Shown in pieces: positions 44,736-55,900 of a stretch of 64,000 nucleotides of DNA. The notes beneath the pieces were generated by a model, which was not told the origin of the DNA, did not search any database, and saw nothing but the letters and a program-made list of their open reading frames with translations. Within the stretch, counting starts at the first letter, position 1. Every line of letters begins with the position of its first letter. Made by a program: the position numbers and the translations under genes. Source of the stretch: Prevotella sp. (GTDB lineage: Bacteria > Bacteroidota > Bacteroidia > Bacteroidales > Bacteroidaceae); the NCBI GenBank assembly GCA_016291495.1, contig JAEEXI010000013.1, positions 1 through 64,000 of the forward strand. Direction: 5' to 3'.

Positions 44736-45731
44736 TTAACCGAGCTTACCGTCAGAACCAAGTACGTTCACAATCTTGTGGATGTACATCTTCTTCATGT
44801 TCTCACGAGCGGGCTTCAGATACTGACGAGGATCGAAGTCTCCAGGATGCTCAGCAAGGTGCTTGCGGATAGCAGCAGTCATAGCCAGACGAGAGTCGGA
44901 GTCGATGTTGATCTTGCAGACAGCACTCTTGGCAGCCTTACGCAACTGCTCCTCAGGAATACCGATAGCAGCCTCCAGCTTACCACCATACTTGTTGATG
45001 GTCTCAACCTCTTCCATAGGAACAGAAGAAGAACCGTGAAGCACGATGGGGAATCCAGGAAGCTTCTTCTCAATCTCAGCGAGTACGTCGAATGCCAAGG
45101 GAGGTGGAACGAGTACGCCGTTCACCAATGTGCACTGCTCTGGAGTGAACTTGTGAGCACCGTGGCTGGTACCGATAGAAATAGCCAAAGAGTCGCAACC
45201 TGTGCGGGTAGCGAAGTCGATAACCTCCTCAGGCTTGGTGTAGTGTGACTCTGCAGCCACAACCTCGTCCTCGACACCAGCGAGTACGCCAAGCTCTGCC
45301 TCAACGGTTACGTCATACTGATGAGCATAGTCAACTACCTTCTTAGCGAGGGCGATATTCTCCTCATAAGGCAGAGAAGAACCATCGATCATCACTGAAG
45401 AGAAGCCCATGTCGATACAGTCCTTACAGAGCTCGAAGGTGTCACCGTGGTCAAGGTGAAGCACGATTTCGGGCTTTTCGCAACCCAGCTCCTTAGCATA
45501 AGCTACAGCACCCTCAGCCATGTAGCGGAGGATCGTAGCGTTGGCATAGTTACGGGCACCCTTGGAAACCTGCATGATAACAGGAGACTTTGTCTCAACA
45601 GCAGCCATGACAATAGCTTGCATCTGCTCCATGGTGTTGAAGTTGAAAGCGGGGATGGCATAGCCACCGGCTACTGCCTTCTTGAACATCTCGCGAGTAT
45701 TGACGAGACCTAAATCCTTGTAATTTACCAT
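44736..45731 (-). CDS. fba: Class II fructose-bisphosphate aldolase
   Basis: This 331-residue protein matches zinc-dependent class II aldolases of glycolysis. LHLDHGDTFELCKDCIDMG holds the metal His and catalytic Asp; SSVMIDGSSLPYEENI, TVEAELGVLAG, AISIGTSHGAHKF and VLHGSSSVPMEEV follow the family order. The minus-strand -7 TATCTTTG at 45778-45785 and a clear terminator frame it as a single-gene unit. Confidence 0.95.
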   Translation of the reverse strand: MVNYKDLGLVNTREMFKKAVAGGYAIPAFNFNTMEQMQAIVMAAVETKSPVIMQVSKGARNYANATILRYMAEGAVAYAKELGCEKPEIVLHLDHGDTFELCKDCIDMGFSSVMIDGSSLPYEENIALAKKVVDYAHQYDVTVEAELGVLAGVEDEVVAAESHYTKPEEVIDFATRTGCDSLAISIGTSHGAHKFTPEQCTLVNGVLVPPPLAFDVLAEIEKKLPGFPIVLHGSSSVPMEEVETINKYGGKLEAAIGIPEEQLRKAAKSAVCKINIDSDSRLAMTAAIRKHLAEHPGDFDPRQYLKPARENMKKMYIHKIVNVLGSDGKLG

Positions 45732-45777
45732 AATTGTAATAACTTAATTATTTGTTGTATAACTTAAATCCTGACTG

Positions 45778-45785
45778 CAAAGATA
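45778..45785 (-). promoter_or_regulatory. -7 element of fba
   Basis: On the minus strand this reads TATCTTTG, 46 bases before the ATG at 45731. Confidence 0.5.
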
Positions 45786-45816
45786 GTTAATTCTTTTGGA
45801 ATAAGAAAACAGAAAA

Positions 45817-45878
45817 GGCACGGATTACACAGATTTCACGGATTTTAAGTTTTCCGCGGTATCTCCGTAACCCGTGCC
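45817..45878. terminator. Hairpin with ACGGATT repeats after the GH3 gene
   Basis: GGCACGG-A-TTAC (45817-45828) pairs with GTAA-C-CCGTGCC (45867-45878) with one mismatch. The loop carries CACGGATT-type repeats common between Bacteroidales genes. It lies between the GH3 stop (45906) and the fba promoter and could end the GH3 transcript. Confidence 0.45.
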
Positions 45879-45905
45879 GTTAAAAATGCAAACTACGTGT
45901 TGCAA

Positions 45906-48374
45906 TTAGATATTAGGCGAGTCCCATATCTTAGTTTTCGAACAGGCAACAGGAATTGTCTGGTTACCAATCTTCAGGATGAAGTCGCCTTCTTCCAATG
46001 TCCACTTACCATCAGCACCGACGAAGGCGAGGTTCTTGGCTGGCAACTGGAAAGTGACGGTCTTCACTTCGCCTGGCTGCAGTGCTATCTTCGTAAAGTC
46101 ACGCAGGCGCTTGTTGTCAGGTACGACACTGGCGATGAGGTCGCTTGAATAGAGCAGCACTGCCTCTTTACCGGCACGGCTGCCCGTGTTCTTCACGTCG
46201 ACACTAACGGTGAGGACATCATCAGCGGTGAACGAAGCCTTATCGACTTTCAGGTTCGAATACTCGTAGGTGGTATAGCTGATACCATAGCCGAAGGGCC
46301 ACTGCAACGATACCTTCGCGTCGTAGTTATAGGCACCTGCCATTGTTCCTACTTCTTCTGAGACCTTGTAATCATAGGTATTCAGCGAGTTGATTTCACG
46401 AGGATAGGTATATGGCAGCTTGGCCGAGAAGTTAGCATCGCCAGCGAGGAGGTTGGCCAGTGCATCACCACCATAGTTGCCAGGAATCAGGATATCCACC
46501 ACAGCCTTTGCCAATGGTTCGATATCAGCAATCAGACGGGGACGACCCTCATTCAGTACCAGAACGATGGGCTTACCGGTCTTGGAAAGTTCCTTCACGA
46601 GGTCACGCTGGTTCTTAGAGAGCCAGAGGTCTGTGAGGTTACCCGGTGTCTCAGTGTATGAGTTCTCACCAATGGCAGCTATGATGACGTCTGCCTGGGC
46701 AGCAGCGGCAACGGCTTTGTCGATTTCCGGCGCATTTTCATCGTAGTAGGCACCGTTCTCGTTGTAGGTCACGCCCTGCTCAAGGATGACATTCTCCTTA
46801 CCGTATTTATTGCAGAGAGCCTCGTAGATGGTATTGTATTTCTCTGCAAGGTCTTCTGCCCTCGAGCCCTGCCAGGTGTAGCTCCATCCACCATGCAAGC
46901 ATCGCATCTGGTTGGCATTAGGTCCAGTAAGCAGGATTTTCTTGCCCTTGGCCAGAGGCAGGATGTTGCCTTCGTTCTTCAGCAGCACCTCACTCTCCTC
47001 GGCAGCCTTCAGGGAAGCAGCAGCAAACTCGTCGCAACCAAACTTCTCGAAGCCTTTGCCACCAGTATTCGGTTCATCGAAGAGACCCAAACGATATTTT
47101 GCACGAAGGATACGACGCACGGCATCGTCGATACGATCCATCGACACCTTACCCTCGTTCACCAGTTCCTTCAGCAGGATGCAGAACTCCACGCTGTAGG
47201 GATCCATCGACATATCGATACCTGCGTTGATGGCAATACGGATAGCGTCTTTCTTATCCTTCGCCACCTTCTCACGGGTGTAGAGGTTGTTGATGTCTGC
47301 CCAGTCGGTAACGAGGAATCCGTCCCACTGCAGGTCTTCCTTCAACCACTTCGTGAGATATTCATAACTGGCATGAACGGGCACGCCATTCACGGAGCCT
47401 GAGTTTACCATCATCGTCAAGGTTCCTGCAAGAGCGGCGGCCTTGAAGGGTTCGAAATATTTCTCACGGATAATCTGTGGAGAGAGATAGGCAGGGGTAC
47501 GGTCCTTACCGGTCCAAGGAGCACCATAGGCAAAATAGTGCTTGGTACTGGTTCCTACGTGGAAACGGTCGATATGATTGGGGTCGTCACCCTGATAACC
47601 CTTGACTTCAGCTACCACCATCTTCGAGTTTACGATGGCATCCTCGCCGAAACTCTCATAGACACGAGCCCAACGGGGGTCACGACTCAGGTCAACCACC
47701 GGATTATACACCCAAGGACAGTTGGCTGCACGACTCTCATAGGCCGTTATCTCAGCACCTCTGAATGCCAGGTCGGTATTGAACGAAGCACCGATATTGA
47801 TAGGCTGCGGGAAGAGAGTTCCGCCTTGAACATAGGTCACACCATGATTGTGGTCGAGGCCATAGATATCAGGGATGCCGATATACTTCATCGACTTTTC
47901 CTGAATCAGCCGTATCCATTTCTGCCACTCTTCTACCTTGGGGGCACGGGTGCCAGGAGCATTCAATATCGAGCCCACTTTCCACTTCGAGATCAGCGTG
48001 TCGAGCATCACCTCATTGAGCTTCCAGGCTCTCTTGGTCTCCCCTTTATAGATGTCTACAGGGAATCCGCCTAGTTTGTCGATGATTTCCTGGTCCGTCA
48101 TCTTCAGGATAGCCTGTGTTTCTTCGGCAGAACGACCATACTGCTGCATCACGCTGCGAACCTTCTCACGATCTACCTGAGCGTTCTCAACGGTCATCTT
48201 TCCGATGATGTCGAGGTTCAACTCAAGCATCTGCCCGATTTTCTCATCGAGAGTCATCCGCTTGAGCGTCTGCTCAACCTTTGCCTCTAACTGGGCATCA
48301 CGGTGGATAGCAAGTTGTGCTGATGTTGTCGCAGCAGACAGCATCAGCACAACAGTTAGCATAGTATATCTCAT
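45906..48374 (-). CDS. Secreted GH3 beta-glucosidase
   Basis: The frame opens at 48473, but ATG 48374 starts a proper signal peptide ([20 protein letters not shown]) four bases after the aquaporin stop, giving 823 residues. It matches glycoside hydrolase family 3: N-terminal TIM barrel with the nucleophile Asp near residue 357 in [10 protein letters not shown], a middle alpha/beta sandwich and a C-terminal fibronectin-like domain ([16 protein letters not shown]). It probably removes terminal beta-glucose or related sugars in the periplasm. Its link with an aquaporin gene is unusual but only positional. Confidence 0.92.
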   Translation of the reverse strand: MRYTMLTVVLMLSAATTSAQLAIHRDAQLEAKVEQTLKRMTLDEKIGQMLELNLDIIGKMTVENAQVDREKVRSVMQQYGRSAEETQAILKMTDQEIIDKLGGFPVDIYKGETKRAWKLNEVMLDTLISKWKVGSILNAPGTRAPKVEEWQKWIRLIQEKSMKYIGIPDIYGLDHNHGVTYVQGGTLFPQPINIGASFNTDLAFRGAEITAYESRAANCPWVYNPVVDLSRDPRWARVYESFGEDAIVNSKMVVAEVKGYQGDDPNHIDRFHVGTSTKHYFAYGAPWTGKDRTPAYLSPQIIREKYFEPFKAAALAGTLTMMVNSGSVNGVPVHASYEYLTKWLKEDLQWDGFLVTDWADINNLYTREKVAKDKKDAIRIAINAGIDMSMDPYSVEFCILLKELVNEGKVSMDRIDDAVRRILRAKYRLGLFDEPNTGGKGFEKFGCDEFAAASLKAAEESEVLLKNEGNILPLAKGKKILLTGPNANQMRCLHGGWSYTWQGSRAEDLAEKYNTIYEALCNKYGKENVILEQGVTYNENGAYYDENAPEIDKAVAAAAQADVIIAAIGENSYTETPGNLTDLWLSKNQRDLVKELSKTGKPIVLVLNEGRPRLIADIEPLAKAVVDILIPGNYGGDALANLLAGDANFSAKLPYTYPREINSLNTYDYKVSEEVGTMAGAYNYDAKVSLQWPFGYGISYTTYEYSNLKVDKASFTADDVLTVSVDVKNTGSRAGKEAVLLYSSDLIASVVPDNKRLRDFTKIALQPGEVKTVTFQLPAKNLAFVGADGKWTLEEGDFILKIGNQTIPVACSKTKIWDSPNI

Positions 48375-48378
48375 CAGC

Positions 48379-49059
48379 TTACTTGTTCTCTTCCGGATCA
48401 ATGACCTTCCAAACCAAGGCAGCCAGAGCGCCACCAACAAACGGACCCACGATGAATACCCACAACTGGGCAAGGGCCTTACCTCCCTCGAAGAGAGCAG
48501 GACCGATAGAACGGGCAGGGTTCACAGAAGTTCCTGTGTAGTTGATGCCTACGAGGTGAATCAGGATCAGTGAAAGACCGATAGCCAAACCTGCAAAGTT
48601 ATTGGTAGCACCATTCGTCTTAGCAGTAGTACCCAATACGACGAGTACGAAGATGAAGGTGAGGACAATCTCAGCTACCAAGCCATTCATCACATTATCA
48701 GAGGCACATGCATTGGCGCCTGTCGTTGTTCCACGAGCCAAGCCCGGGTCTGTAGATACCAGGAAGAACAACAGGGCTGCTGCGATGATAGCACCAATCA
48801 CCTGGAAAACCATATACATACCACAGTCCTTGGAGTTCATACGACCGCTCAGGAACACACCCAGTGTGATGGCGGGATTGATATGACAACCAGAGATTCC
48901 ACCGATGGCATAAGCCATAGCTACAACAGCAAGACCAAAGGCAATGGCCGTTCCTACTACAGATGCTGTGTCAACACCACAGTTCAGGCTGACGGCAGCG
49001 CCGCATCCCAAGAATGTCAGCACGAATGTGCCTACCATTTCTGCTAAATACTTTTTCAT
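48379..49059 (-). CDS. aqpZ: MIP-family aquaporin
   Basis: This 226-residue protein has six membrane helices and both NPA boxes ([13 protein letters not shown] and [13 protein letters not shown]), as in water-selective AqpZ channels. The selectivity filter suggests water rather than glycerol, but this was not modelled. It is co-transcribed with the GH3 gene. A minus-strand -7 TACTTTTG lies at 49104-49111. Confidence 0.93.
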   Translation of the reverse strand: MKKYLAEMVGTFVLTFLGCGAAVSLNCGVDTASVVGTAIAFGLAVVAMAYAIGGISGCHINPAITLGVFLSGRMNSKDCGMYMVFQVIGAIIAAALLFFLVSTDPGLARGTTTGANACASDNVMNGLVAEIVLTFIFVLVVLGTTAKTNGATNNFAGLAIGLSLILIHLVGINYTGTSVNPARSIGPALFEGGKALAQLWVFIVGPFVGGALAALVWKVIDPEENK

Positions 49060-49155
49060 AAGCTTTTGTTGTTTTAGGAATTAAAATGTATATAAATCTA
49101 ACGCAAAAGTAATCAAAATATTTCACATAGCTGCATCTATCCGAAGTTTTTTTCG

Positions 49156-49163
49156 TAATTTTG
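49156..49163 (+). promoter_or_regulatory. -7 element of the esterase-fusion gene
   Basis: TAATTTTG ends five bases before the ATG at 49169, so the message would be leaderless or nearly so. Confidence 0.5.
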
Positions 49164-49168
49164 CAAAC

Positions 49169-50167
49169 ATGACAACAGAAAATCCATATATCAAGCAATA
49201 TCCGGAGCTGATGGCAGGCAAAACGGTGTTATATTGTCATGGTTTTGCCAGTAGCGGACAGTCCGGAACAGTAACGCGGTTGCGCACGGTAATGCCTAAC
49301 GCACGAGTGATTGCCCCTGACCTACCCGTCAATCCCCATGAGGCCATCGCCCTGCTTCACACCATCTGCGAACAGGAGAAGCCCAACCTGATTATCGGCA
49401 CCTCAATGGGTGGCATGTATACGGAACAGCTACGTGGCTTTGACCGTATCTGTATCAATCCTGCCCTGGAGATTGCAGAAACGATGAAGGCACACGGTAT
49501 GACGGGAACCCAGCAGTTCCAGAATCCCCGACAGGACGGTGTTCAGGAATTCTACGTGGACAAGGCACTTGTTAAAGCGTATCGTGACGTCTCAGAGCAA
49601 CGCTTCCAAGGACTTACCCCAGAGGATGAGCAGCGAGTCTATGGTCTCTTTGGCGATAAAGACGACCTGGTGGACACGATGGGCATGTTTTGTGAACACT
49701 ACTCACAAGCCACCCACTTTCACGGTGAGCACCGTATGGACGACAGGAGCTATATGCACTCCGTTGTGCCCGTCATCCGATGGATTGACGATATGCAGGA
49801 GAAAAGGGAACGTCCTATAATATATATAGGTATAGAGACACTGATGGACGGCAACCAAAAGCCAGCCTCGTCAGCACAAAAGGCGGTGCGCCTGCTCATC
49901 GAGCATTACCAAGTATATTTCGTCGCCCCAATGTCTAAGTATGCTACGACCCTGTCGTGGCTGGAAGAATACATCAACGTCCCTGCCTGGCAACACACCA
50001 TCTTCACCCCACGTCGTGAGTTGCTTTATGGCGACTACCTGATTAGAGAAAAGAGGGCAGAGGCAAGAGGTGAGAATACGCTGGCTACCGTTCTGGAATA
50101 CGGTTCCGACACGTTCAAGACGTGGGAAGACATTATTGAATACTTCTCACGCCTCGGAGGACAATAG
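49169..50167 (+). CDS. YqiA-like esterase fused to a degenerate 5'-nucleotidase (NT5C) domain
   Basis: Residues 1-210 are a YqiA/YcfP-type alpha/beta hydrolase: YCHGFASSG, GTSMGGMY with Ser79, FGDKDDLVD with the acidic residue near 165 and a His near 197. Residues about 215-330 follow the 5'(3')-deoxyribonucleotidase HAD pattern (WLEEYINVPAWQ, PRRELLYGDYLI, TWEDIIEYF). There the expected DxD nucleophile is IYIGIET (Gly221, Glu223) and the late DD is RE (LIREKR). The second domain therefore looks catalytically dead. Start ATG 49169 lies five bases after the -7. The substrate is unknown. Confidence 0.75.
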   Translation: MTTENPYIKQYPELMAGKTVLYCHGFASSGQSGTVTRLRTVMPNARVIAPDLPVNPHEAIALLHTICEQEKPNLIIGTSMGGMYTEQLRGFDRICINPALEIAETMKAHGMTGTQQFQNPRQDGVQEFYVDKALVKAYRDVSEQRFQGLTPEDEQRVYGLFGDKDDLVDTMGMFCEHYSQATHFHGEHRMDDRSYMHSVVPVIRWIDDMQEKRERPIIYIGIETLMDGNQKPASSAQKAVRLLIEHYQVYFVAPMSKYATTLSWLEEYINVPAWQHTIFTPRRELLYGDYLIREKRAEARGENTLATVLEYGSDTFKTWEDIIEYFSRLGGQ

Positions 50168-50170
50168 TCA

Positions 50171-51754
50171 TCAGAACTGCCAACGACTGGGCATCTGGCG
50201 TTCTGGCCACAGATGCTTGCAATAGCGATAATGATACTTGTCGTATAACTCCGTCATGCGAGTCAGGCGCTTGACAAAGTCTCCATAGTCTTTGCGGACA
50301 GGCTGCGTCCACTGCACCTCAGCAAGGGCAGCCATACGGGGCAATGCCTGATACTCCACGATACTTTCTGTGGTCATGTATTCCGACCACAAGTTAGCCT
50401 GTACACCCAGGATATGCCGCTTGGCATCCACAGAAAGGCTGTCCGGGGCAGGGTCAAGACCATATACTTTCTCAATAGGAATGAAACCTCCGCAACGACT
50501 GGGCTCGAAAAGGGCATCCTCCACCTGCTGGTAATCGAAATAGCAATGGGTCGTGGGTGACATCACCACGTCATGTCCTTTCTCCGCAGCTTTGGCACCA
50601 GGCTCCGTTCCACGCCACGACATAATCATGGCATCCTGCGGGGCCTTGTTCTCCAACAATTCATCCCATCCTAAGGCACGACGTTGATGGGAGGTTAGGA
50701 AATCGAAGACCCGCTTGGTGAAATAGCCTTGCAGGGTATTGTCTCCTAACGGCAACGCCTGGCATTTCGCACAATGTTCCCATTTCTCCGTCGGCGTCTC
50801 ATCACCTCCTATATGAATGACCTCCGAGGGGAAGATGTCCATCACCTCCGTCAGTACATCCTCCACGAACTGGTATACCTTTTCATTGCCGACGCATAGG
50901 ACATCTTTGTAAACGCCCCAATAATGCCCCACCTGATAAGGGCCGCCGGTACATCCCAGTTCCGGATAACTGGCAAGGGCGGCCAACATATGACCGGGCA
51001 TGTCTATCTCCGGGACAATCGTGATATGGCGCTCCTTGGCGTATGCCACTATCTCACGAGCCTCCTCTTGGGTATAATAGCCGCCATAAGGAGTCTCGTC
51101 GTCGATGTCAGAGTTCGTTCCGATAATCGTACCCGTACGATGAGATCCCACCGTTATGAGTTTCGGCCATTTCTTGATTTCGATGCGCCATCCCTGGTCA
51201 TCGGTAAGATGCCAGTGAAACACGTTCATGTTATGCATCGCCAGCAGGTCGATGTATTTCTTGACGAAGGATACAGGAAAGAAATGACGGGAACAGTCGA
51301 GATGCATTCCCCGCCATGAGAAACGGGGAGCATCCTTGATGACGACAGGACTCAAGTTTGTCGCTCCACCCAGCGACTTGCGGAGTGTCTGGATGCCATA
51401 AAACACACCAGCGGCGGAACCTCCCACAATGGATATTCTATCCTTATCAACAGTAAGTGTGTAACCTTCTTTTTGGTCCATCTTGGAAGAAACGGAGAGG
51501 GAGATGGCACGCATTCCTTTCTGCGGTTTAGAAACAATGGAGAGTTCCTTTCCAATAGTCTCCAACAGATAATCCCTTAAGAAGACTGCCTCACGTTGCA
51601 AGCCCTCCTGTGCTACAATCCGCACTTCCTCACGAAGGACGAAAGGCTCACCGTCCTGTATCTGAACACTTTGTGGCAGGGGCACCACATCGTACTGGGC
51701 CCTTGCAGGGCTACAAATAACGAACAATAATGCTATCAATAGGAAATTCTTCAT
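50171..51754 (-). CDS. GH20 beta-N-acetylhexosaminidase
   Basis: The frame opens at 51775, but its first codons translate repeat DNA; ATG 51754 (MKNFLLIALLFVICSPARAQ) starts a signal peptide, giving 527 residues. It matches GH20: VIKDAPRFSWRGMHLDCSRHFFP, HWHLTDDQGWRIEIKKWP and HIGGDETP, where Asp318-Glu319 form the catalytic pair. It releases terminal GlcNAc or GalNAc. It follows a PIG-L deacetylase gene in the same operon, consistent with amino-sugar use, and converges on the esterase gene three bases away. Confidence 0.93.
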   Translation of the reverse strand: MKNFLLIALLFVICSPARAQYDVVPLPQSVQIQDGEPFVLREEVRIVAQEGLQREAVFLRDYLLETIGKELSIVSKPQKGMRAISLSVSSKMDQKEGYTLTVDKDRISIVGGSAAGVFYGIQTLRKSLGGATNLSPVVIKDAPRFSWRGMHLDCSRHFFPVSFVKKYIDLLAMHNMNVFHWHLTDDQGWRIEIKKWPKLITVGSHRTGTIIGTNSDIDDETPYGGYYTQEEAREIVAYAKERHITIVPEIDMPGHMLAALASYPELGCTGGPYQVGHYWGVYKDVLCVGNEKVYQFVEDVLTEVMDIFPSEVIHIGGDETPTEKWEHCAKCQALPLGDNTLQGYFTKRVFDFLTSHQRRALGWDELLENKAPQDAMIMSWRGTEPGAKAAEKGHDVVMSPTTHCYFDYQQVEDALFEPSRCGGFIPIEKVYGLDPAPDSLSVDAKRHILGVQANLWSEYMTTESIVEYQALPRMAALAEVQWTQPVRKDYGDFVKRLTRMTELYDKYHYRYCKHLWPERQMPSRWQF

Positions 51755-51781
51755 GCTCCGCTCTTCACTTTTCACGCTTCA

Positions 51782-52918
51782 TCAAAAATGGTATTCCACA
51801 AAAGCCTCCATCGCCTCATAACAGGCAAGACCTAAATCATCATAGCGTTTTGCAGTATCACGATTACGGTCCTGAGCTCGCTGCCAGAACAGGCGCACAT
51901 CATCTCCCATAAACGGGGCGCCCTCCATCTGGCTCTGATGCCGCAGAATGGCATTCCGTTTCTCAAGAAGTTCCTCCGGACTCATCGGCACACACATCTC
52001 GATATCCGCGATATCCCACTCTGCCCATGCACCCCGATACATCCATATCCTACAGTCGGCCAACCATGTTGCTCCAGCCTTTTTCTCTTCCTCGACAGCA
52101 GCCAGTACGACATCCGTACATTTGCGGTGAGTACCGTGAGGATCAGCCAGATCGGCTGCCACATAAATCTGATGGGGCTGTATGTCGGCTATCAATTCCT
52201 GTACAATCTGCACATCCTTTTCTGTGACAGGCAGTTTCTCTATCTTCCCACTCTCATAGAAAGGAAGGTCCAGGAAATGGATACGGTCCTTCAGAATATG
52301 ATTATAATAGCAAGCATTACGAGCCTCTCCCCGACGGATCAGTCCCTTCACGGTGAGGATGCTGTGATTGTCGGAATCACCCGCTGTTTTCTGCTTCAGA
52401 TAGTTCATTATCTCCTGATAGCGGATTCTGATTACCTCATCAGAACCGTTAGCGAACAGTTGGTTGAAGCCATTGATGAAATGCATATAGAGACTTACCT
52501 CCTCGTCAGCCACAGCGATATTCCCACTGGTCTCATAGGCAATATGCACATCATGCCCTTGCTGGATAAGTCGTCGGATAGTGCCGCCCATAGAGATAAC
52601 ATCATCGTCAGGATGGGGCGAAAAGACGATGACACGCTTAGGATAGGGATTGGCACGTTCTGGTCGATTGGTGTCATCCACATTCGGTTTGCCGCCCGGC
52701 CATCCCGTAATGGTATGCTGCAACTCGTTAAACACCTCTATATTCACCAGTCCGGCCTGTCCGTCAAACTGTTTCACGAGATGGCCCAGTCCGTTGTCCT
52801 CATAATCTTTCGTCGACAATTTCAGCAAGGGCTTCCCTACCTTATTACACAGCTCTATGACTTGCCGGCGCAGTTGATGGTCGGGCATCTGAATCGCATC
52901 TGTCAAATGAAGGTTCAT
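51782..52918 (-). CDS. PIG-L deacetylase (second half of the NagB-PIG-L fusion)
   Basis: This 378-residue protein contains a PIG-L/LmbE zinc deacetylase domain with SPHPDDDVISMGGT (His102, Asp104, Asp105) and a later DPHGTHRK. The first 95 residues (TDAIQMPDHQLRRQVIEL ... LQHTITGWPGGKPN) match the linker of a larger Bacteroidales protein in which a glucosamine-6-phosphate deaminase domain comes first. That deaminase half is missing here, and no frameshifted remnant lies upstream. It may deacetylate N-acetylglucosamine derivatives. It sits between a REC-PPDK_N gene and the GH20 gene. Confidence 0.75.
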   Translation of the reverse strand: MNLHLTDAIQMPDHQLRRQVIELCNKVGKPLLKLSTKDYEDNGLGHLVKQFDGQAGLVNIEVFNELQHTITGWPGGKPNVDDTNRPERANPYPKRVIVFSPHPDDDVISMGGTIRRLIQQGHDVHIAYETSGNIAVADEEVSLYMHFINGFNQLFANGSDEVIRIRYQEIMNYLKQKTAGDSDNHSILTVKGLIRRGEARNACYYNHILKDRIHFLDLPFYESGKIEKLPVTEKDVQIVQELIADIQPHQIYVAADLADPHGTHRKCTDVVLAAVEEEKKAGATWLADCRIWMYRGAWAEWDIADIEMCVPMSPEELLEKRNAILRHQSQMEGAPFMGDDVRLFWQRAQDRNRDTAKRYDDLGLACYEAMEAFVEYHF

Positions 52919-52930
52919 AGCATATCGGTT

Positions 52931-55900
52931 TTAGGATTCTGGCAACAATACTATGCCCTGCTGTTTTTTGCCGTCCATCATGATTCTCAACGGGCGCTCA
53001 AAACGGACATGACGCACATAGGGAGTCTCCTCAACGGCAGGCATCGCATCCAGGATTTCTTTCTGGAAGATACCGTCTCCCGTATAGGTATTAATCGTGA
53101 AATAGCCCACCCCGAACGAAGTAAGGTTCTGGAAGAAATGCGTACCCTGCGAGGGGTCTACATGGTAGTTCTTCAAACCAGTCTCCACAATGACTCGGGC
53201 AGCAGAGATATGTGGCCACTTGACAGGGATACCCAGCCAGTAGTCGCTGCTTCCCCAACGTCCTGGTCCTATCAGAATATAGTTTTTGTCCGCATCCAGG
53301 AACTGACGGTTGATCCGTTCAATATCATCTGCTATCTGCGGATTATTCGCTGCCGTGAAGTCATCGTCGGTCTTCACATAGACCACGTCGACAACGTCTT
53401 CCGAAATGCCGTGTCCCAATGAGTTGTGAGAGCGCAGCAGGCACTGCTCGTCAGCAATGGCGGCCAAGTCCTCTTCCAATACCTGTTTGGAATCTACGAT
53501 AGGACGGATCTGAAGGAGATAGAATTCTCCTGACGACTGTTGGCTGTTGGCAGTTGGTTGTTGGCTGTTAAGGTTACAGGCAAACTCTATCTCCACAGGG
53601 CGTCGCATATCCTCCGAGCCGTATTTCTGTGCCATCTGTAAGATTTCCGGCAAGGGGAATATCCCATGCTGCAAGACGCCACAGAAGGAGATGACCTTAC
53701 GGCCTCCCTCATAGATTCCGTCACGGATAACCTGATCATAGGGGTCGTAGGTAGAGGCAATGCCATTCAGGGAACCGTCCTTATCAGCTTCCTTTACCCG
53801 CAGATTCTTGATGTTAAATCCGTCATCCACCTTGAAGTCATCACCCACATGACTCATATCCAACGCATAGAAACGGGTCTGCGTCTCTTTCAGTGCCGTT
53901 TCCATCTCTGAGGTCTGCAACACTTGGGTAGGATGGTAGGGCGACACTCGCAAGGTCTGTCCGCCGTCTACGATGTACTTACCCAATCCCAGGGCGAGCG
54001 AGGCGATACCCTCCTCCGCCGTTTCATCACCAATGGGGTAATAGTTCAGGGAGCGCAGGACGCCACTGAAGGTGGGATAGAAATGATCCCCATATTGGTG
54101 TCCTACGACCTCCTGCAGAATGACTGCCATCTTCTCTTGGTCGATGACGTTCGACGTGGCTGTCATGTAGGCCTTGGAGTCCTTATAGTAAACGGAGGCA
54201 TAGACACCCTTGATGGCACAGGCCAGCATGCGCAGCATCTCGTACTTATCCTCCAGATAAGGAATCATATAGGTGCTGTAGATACCTGCAAACGGCTGAT
54301 AATGGCTGTCCTCCAGGAGCGAACTGGAACGCACGGCAATCGGCGACTTTACTGCATCGAAGAACGTGAAGAAATCGGCTATCAGGGCATCCGGCAGTTG
54401 TGCCCTGAGGAAGTGCTGCAGAATTTCCTCATCAGAAGCGTCACTCAGGGCAATCCCCCACAGATTGTTCTTATCCATGAACTCATCGAAGAAGTCCGTA
54501 CAGAGCACAACGGTCTTGGGAATCGACACCGATGCGTTCTCATACTGGTTAAGCTCGGGATGACGCTTGATGATATTATCCAGGAAGGCGAGACCACGCC
54601 CTTTACCTCCCAAGGAACCCTCACCGATACGGGCGAAGTGGGCATAGCGGTCGAACTTCAAGCGGTCGAAGACGGCTACCACACCAATATTCTTCATGCG
54701 ACGATACTGGACAATGGCATCGAAGATAATCTGACGATGGGCATCCAGGTCTTGCAGCTTATGCCACGTGACCGTCTTCAGGAACTGCGACACGGGGAAG
54801 ATGGCGCGAGCACAGAGCCAACGGCTCATGTTGTTGCGCGAGACGTGATACTGGAACGACTCGGCAGGAATCTTGAAGATGTTGTCCTGCAACTCCTTCA
54901 GCGAGCGGACACGTGCCACCTCTTCCTTCGTCTTGGGGTCGCGGAAGATGAAGTCACCGAAACCCATGTGCTCCTCAATGAGCTGGCGCAGGTCGACGTT
55001 CATTTTCTTCGAATTCTTATCGACGAAATGGAAGTGCTCCTTCTCCGCCTTCTCTTTGTTGACAATCTCCGAACTCTGCAGAATCAGCGGCACATACTCG
55101 TCGCGCTTGCGGATTTCGCGCAGCAGCTTCAAACCAGCCTCCGCATCACCCTCTTCGACATGAGAGAGGCGCCCCGGCACGATCTTCATCGGGAAACGGG
55201 TATCGCTGATGACACCCAATACATTGTCGTGATACTTCTCATACCAGTACATCGCCTCCTCATAGTTGGTGGCAAGCACCACCTTGGGACGACCGCGCTT
55301 GCGCTGTGCGGCGGCATGCGGGTTCAGGGCTTCAGTAGAAAAATTCTTCGACTGCGCCAAGATGTAGTTATACAAGTTCGGCAGTACCGACGAATAGAAC
55401 CGGATATTGTCTTCAACGAGCAGTATCATCTGCACACCGGCCTCCTTGATGTCGTGTTCGATATTCATCTGGTCCTCAATGAGCTTGATGATGCTCAGGA
55501 TGAGGTTCGTGTTGCCCAACCAGCAGAACACGTAGTCGAAAATCGACATATCCTCGTTCTCGATACGCTTGGTAATGCCATGCGAGAAAGGAGTCAGCAC
55601 CACACAAGGAATATAAGGAGCCATCTGCTTGACATCGCGGGCAACGGCAAAAGCATCGTTGTCGGCATTACCAGGCATACAGATCACCAGGTCGATATCG
55701 GTTGTCTTCAGCACGTTGCTGGCCTCCTCGGTAGTTGAAACCTGGGTGAACGTGGGTGGATAACGCATACCCAGCTCCATGTATTCGTCGAAAATCTTCT
55801 CGTCCACGCGTCCGTCGTCCTCCAACATAAAGGCATCATAGGGATTTGCGACTATCAACACGTTGAAGATGCGGCGTGTCATCAGATTGACGAACGACAC

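Noticed and set aside
45817..45878. Riboswitch upstream of fba
   Set aside because: The stem-loop is upstream of the fba promoter on that strand and contains ACGGATT repeats, so it is better explained as a repeat or a terminator of the GH3 gene.
51938..53422. 494-codon plus-strand frame
   Set aside because: It is antisense across the PIG-L and REC-PPDK_N genes and spans their junction; no protein features.
53924..55738. 604-codon plus-strand frame
   Set aside because: It is the antisense of the REC-PPDK_N gene. Its length reflects codon bias of the real gene; no domains are visible.
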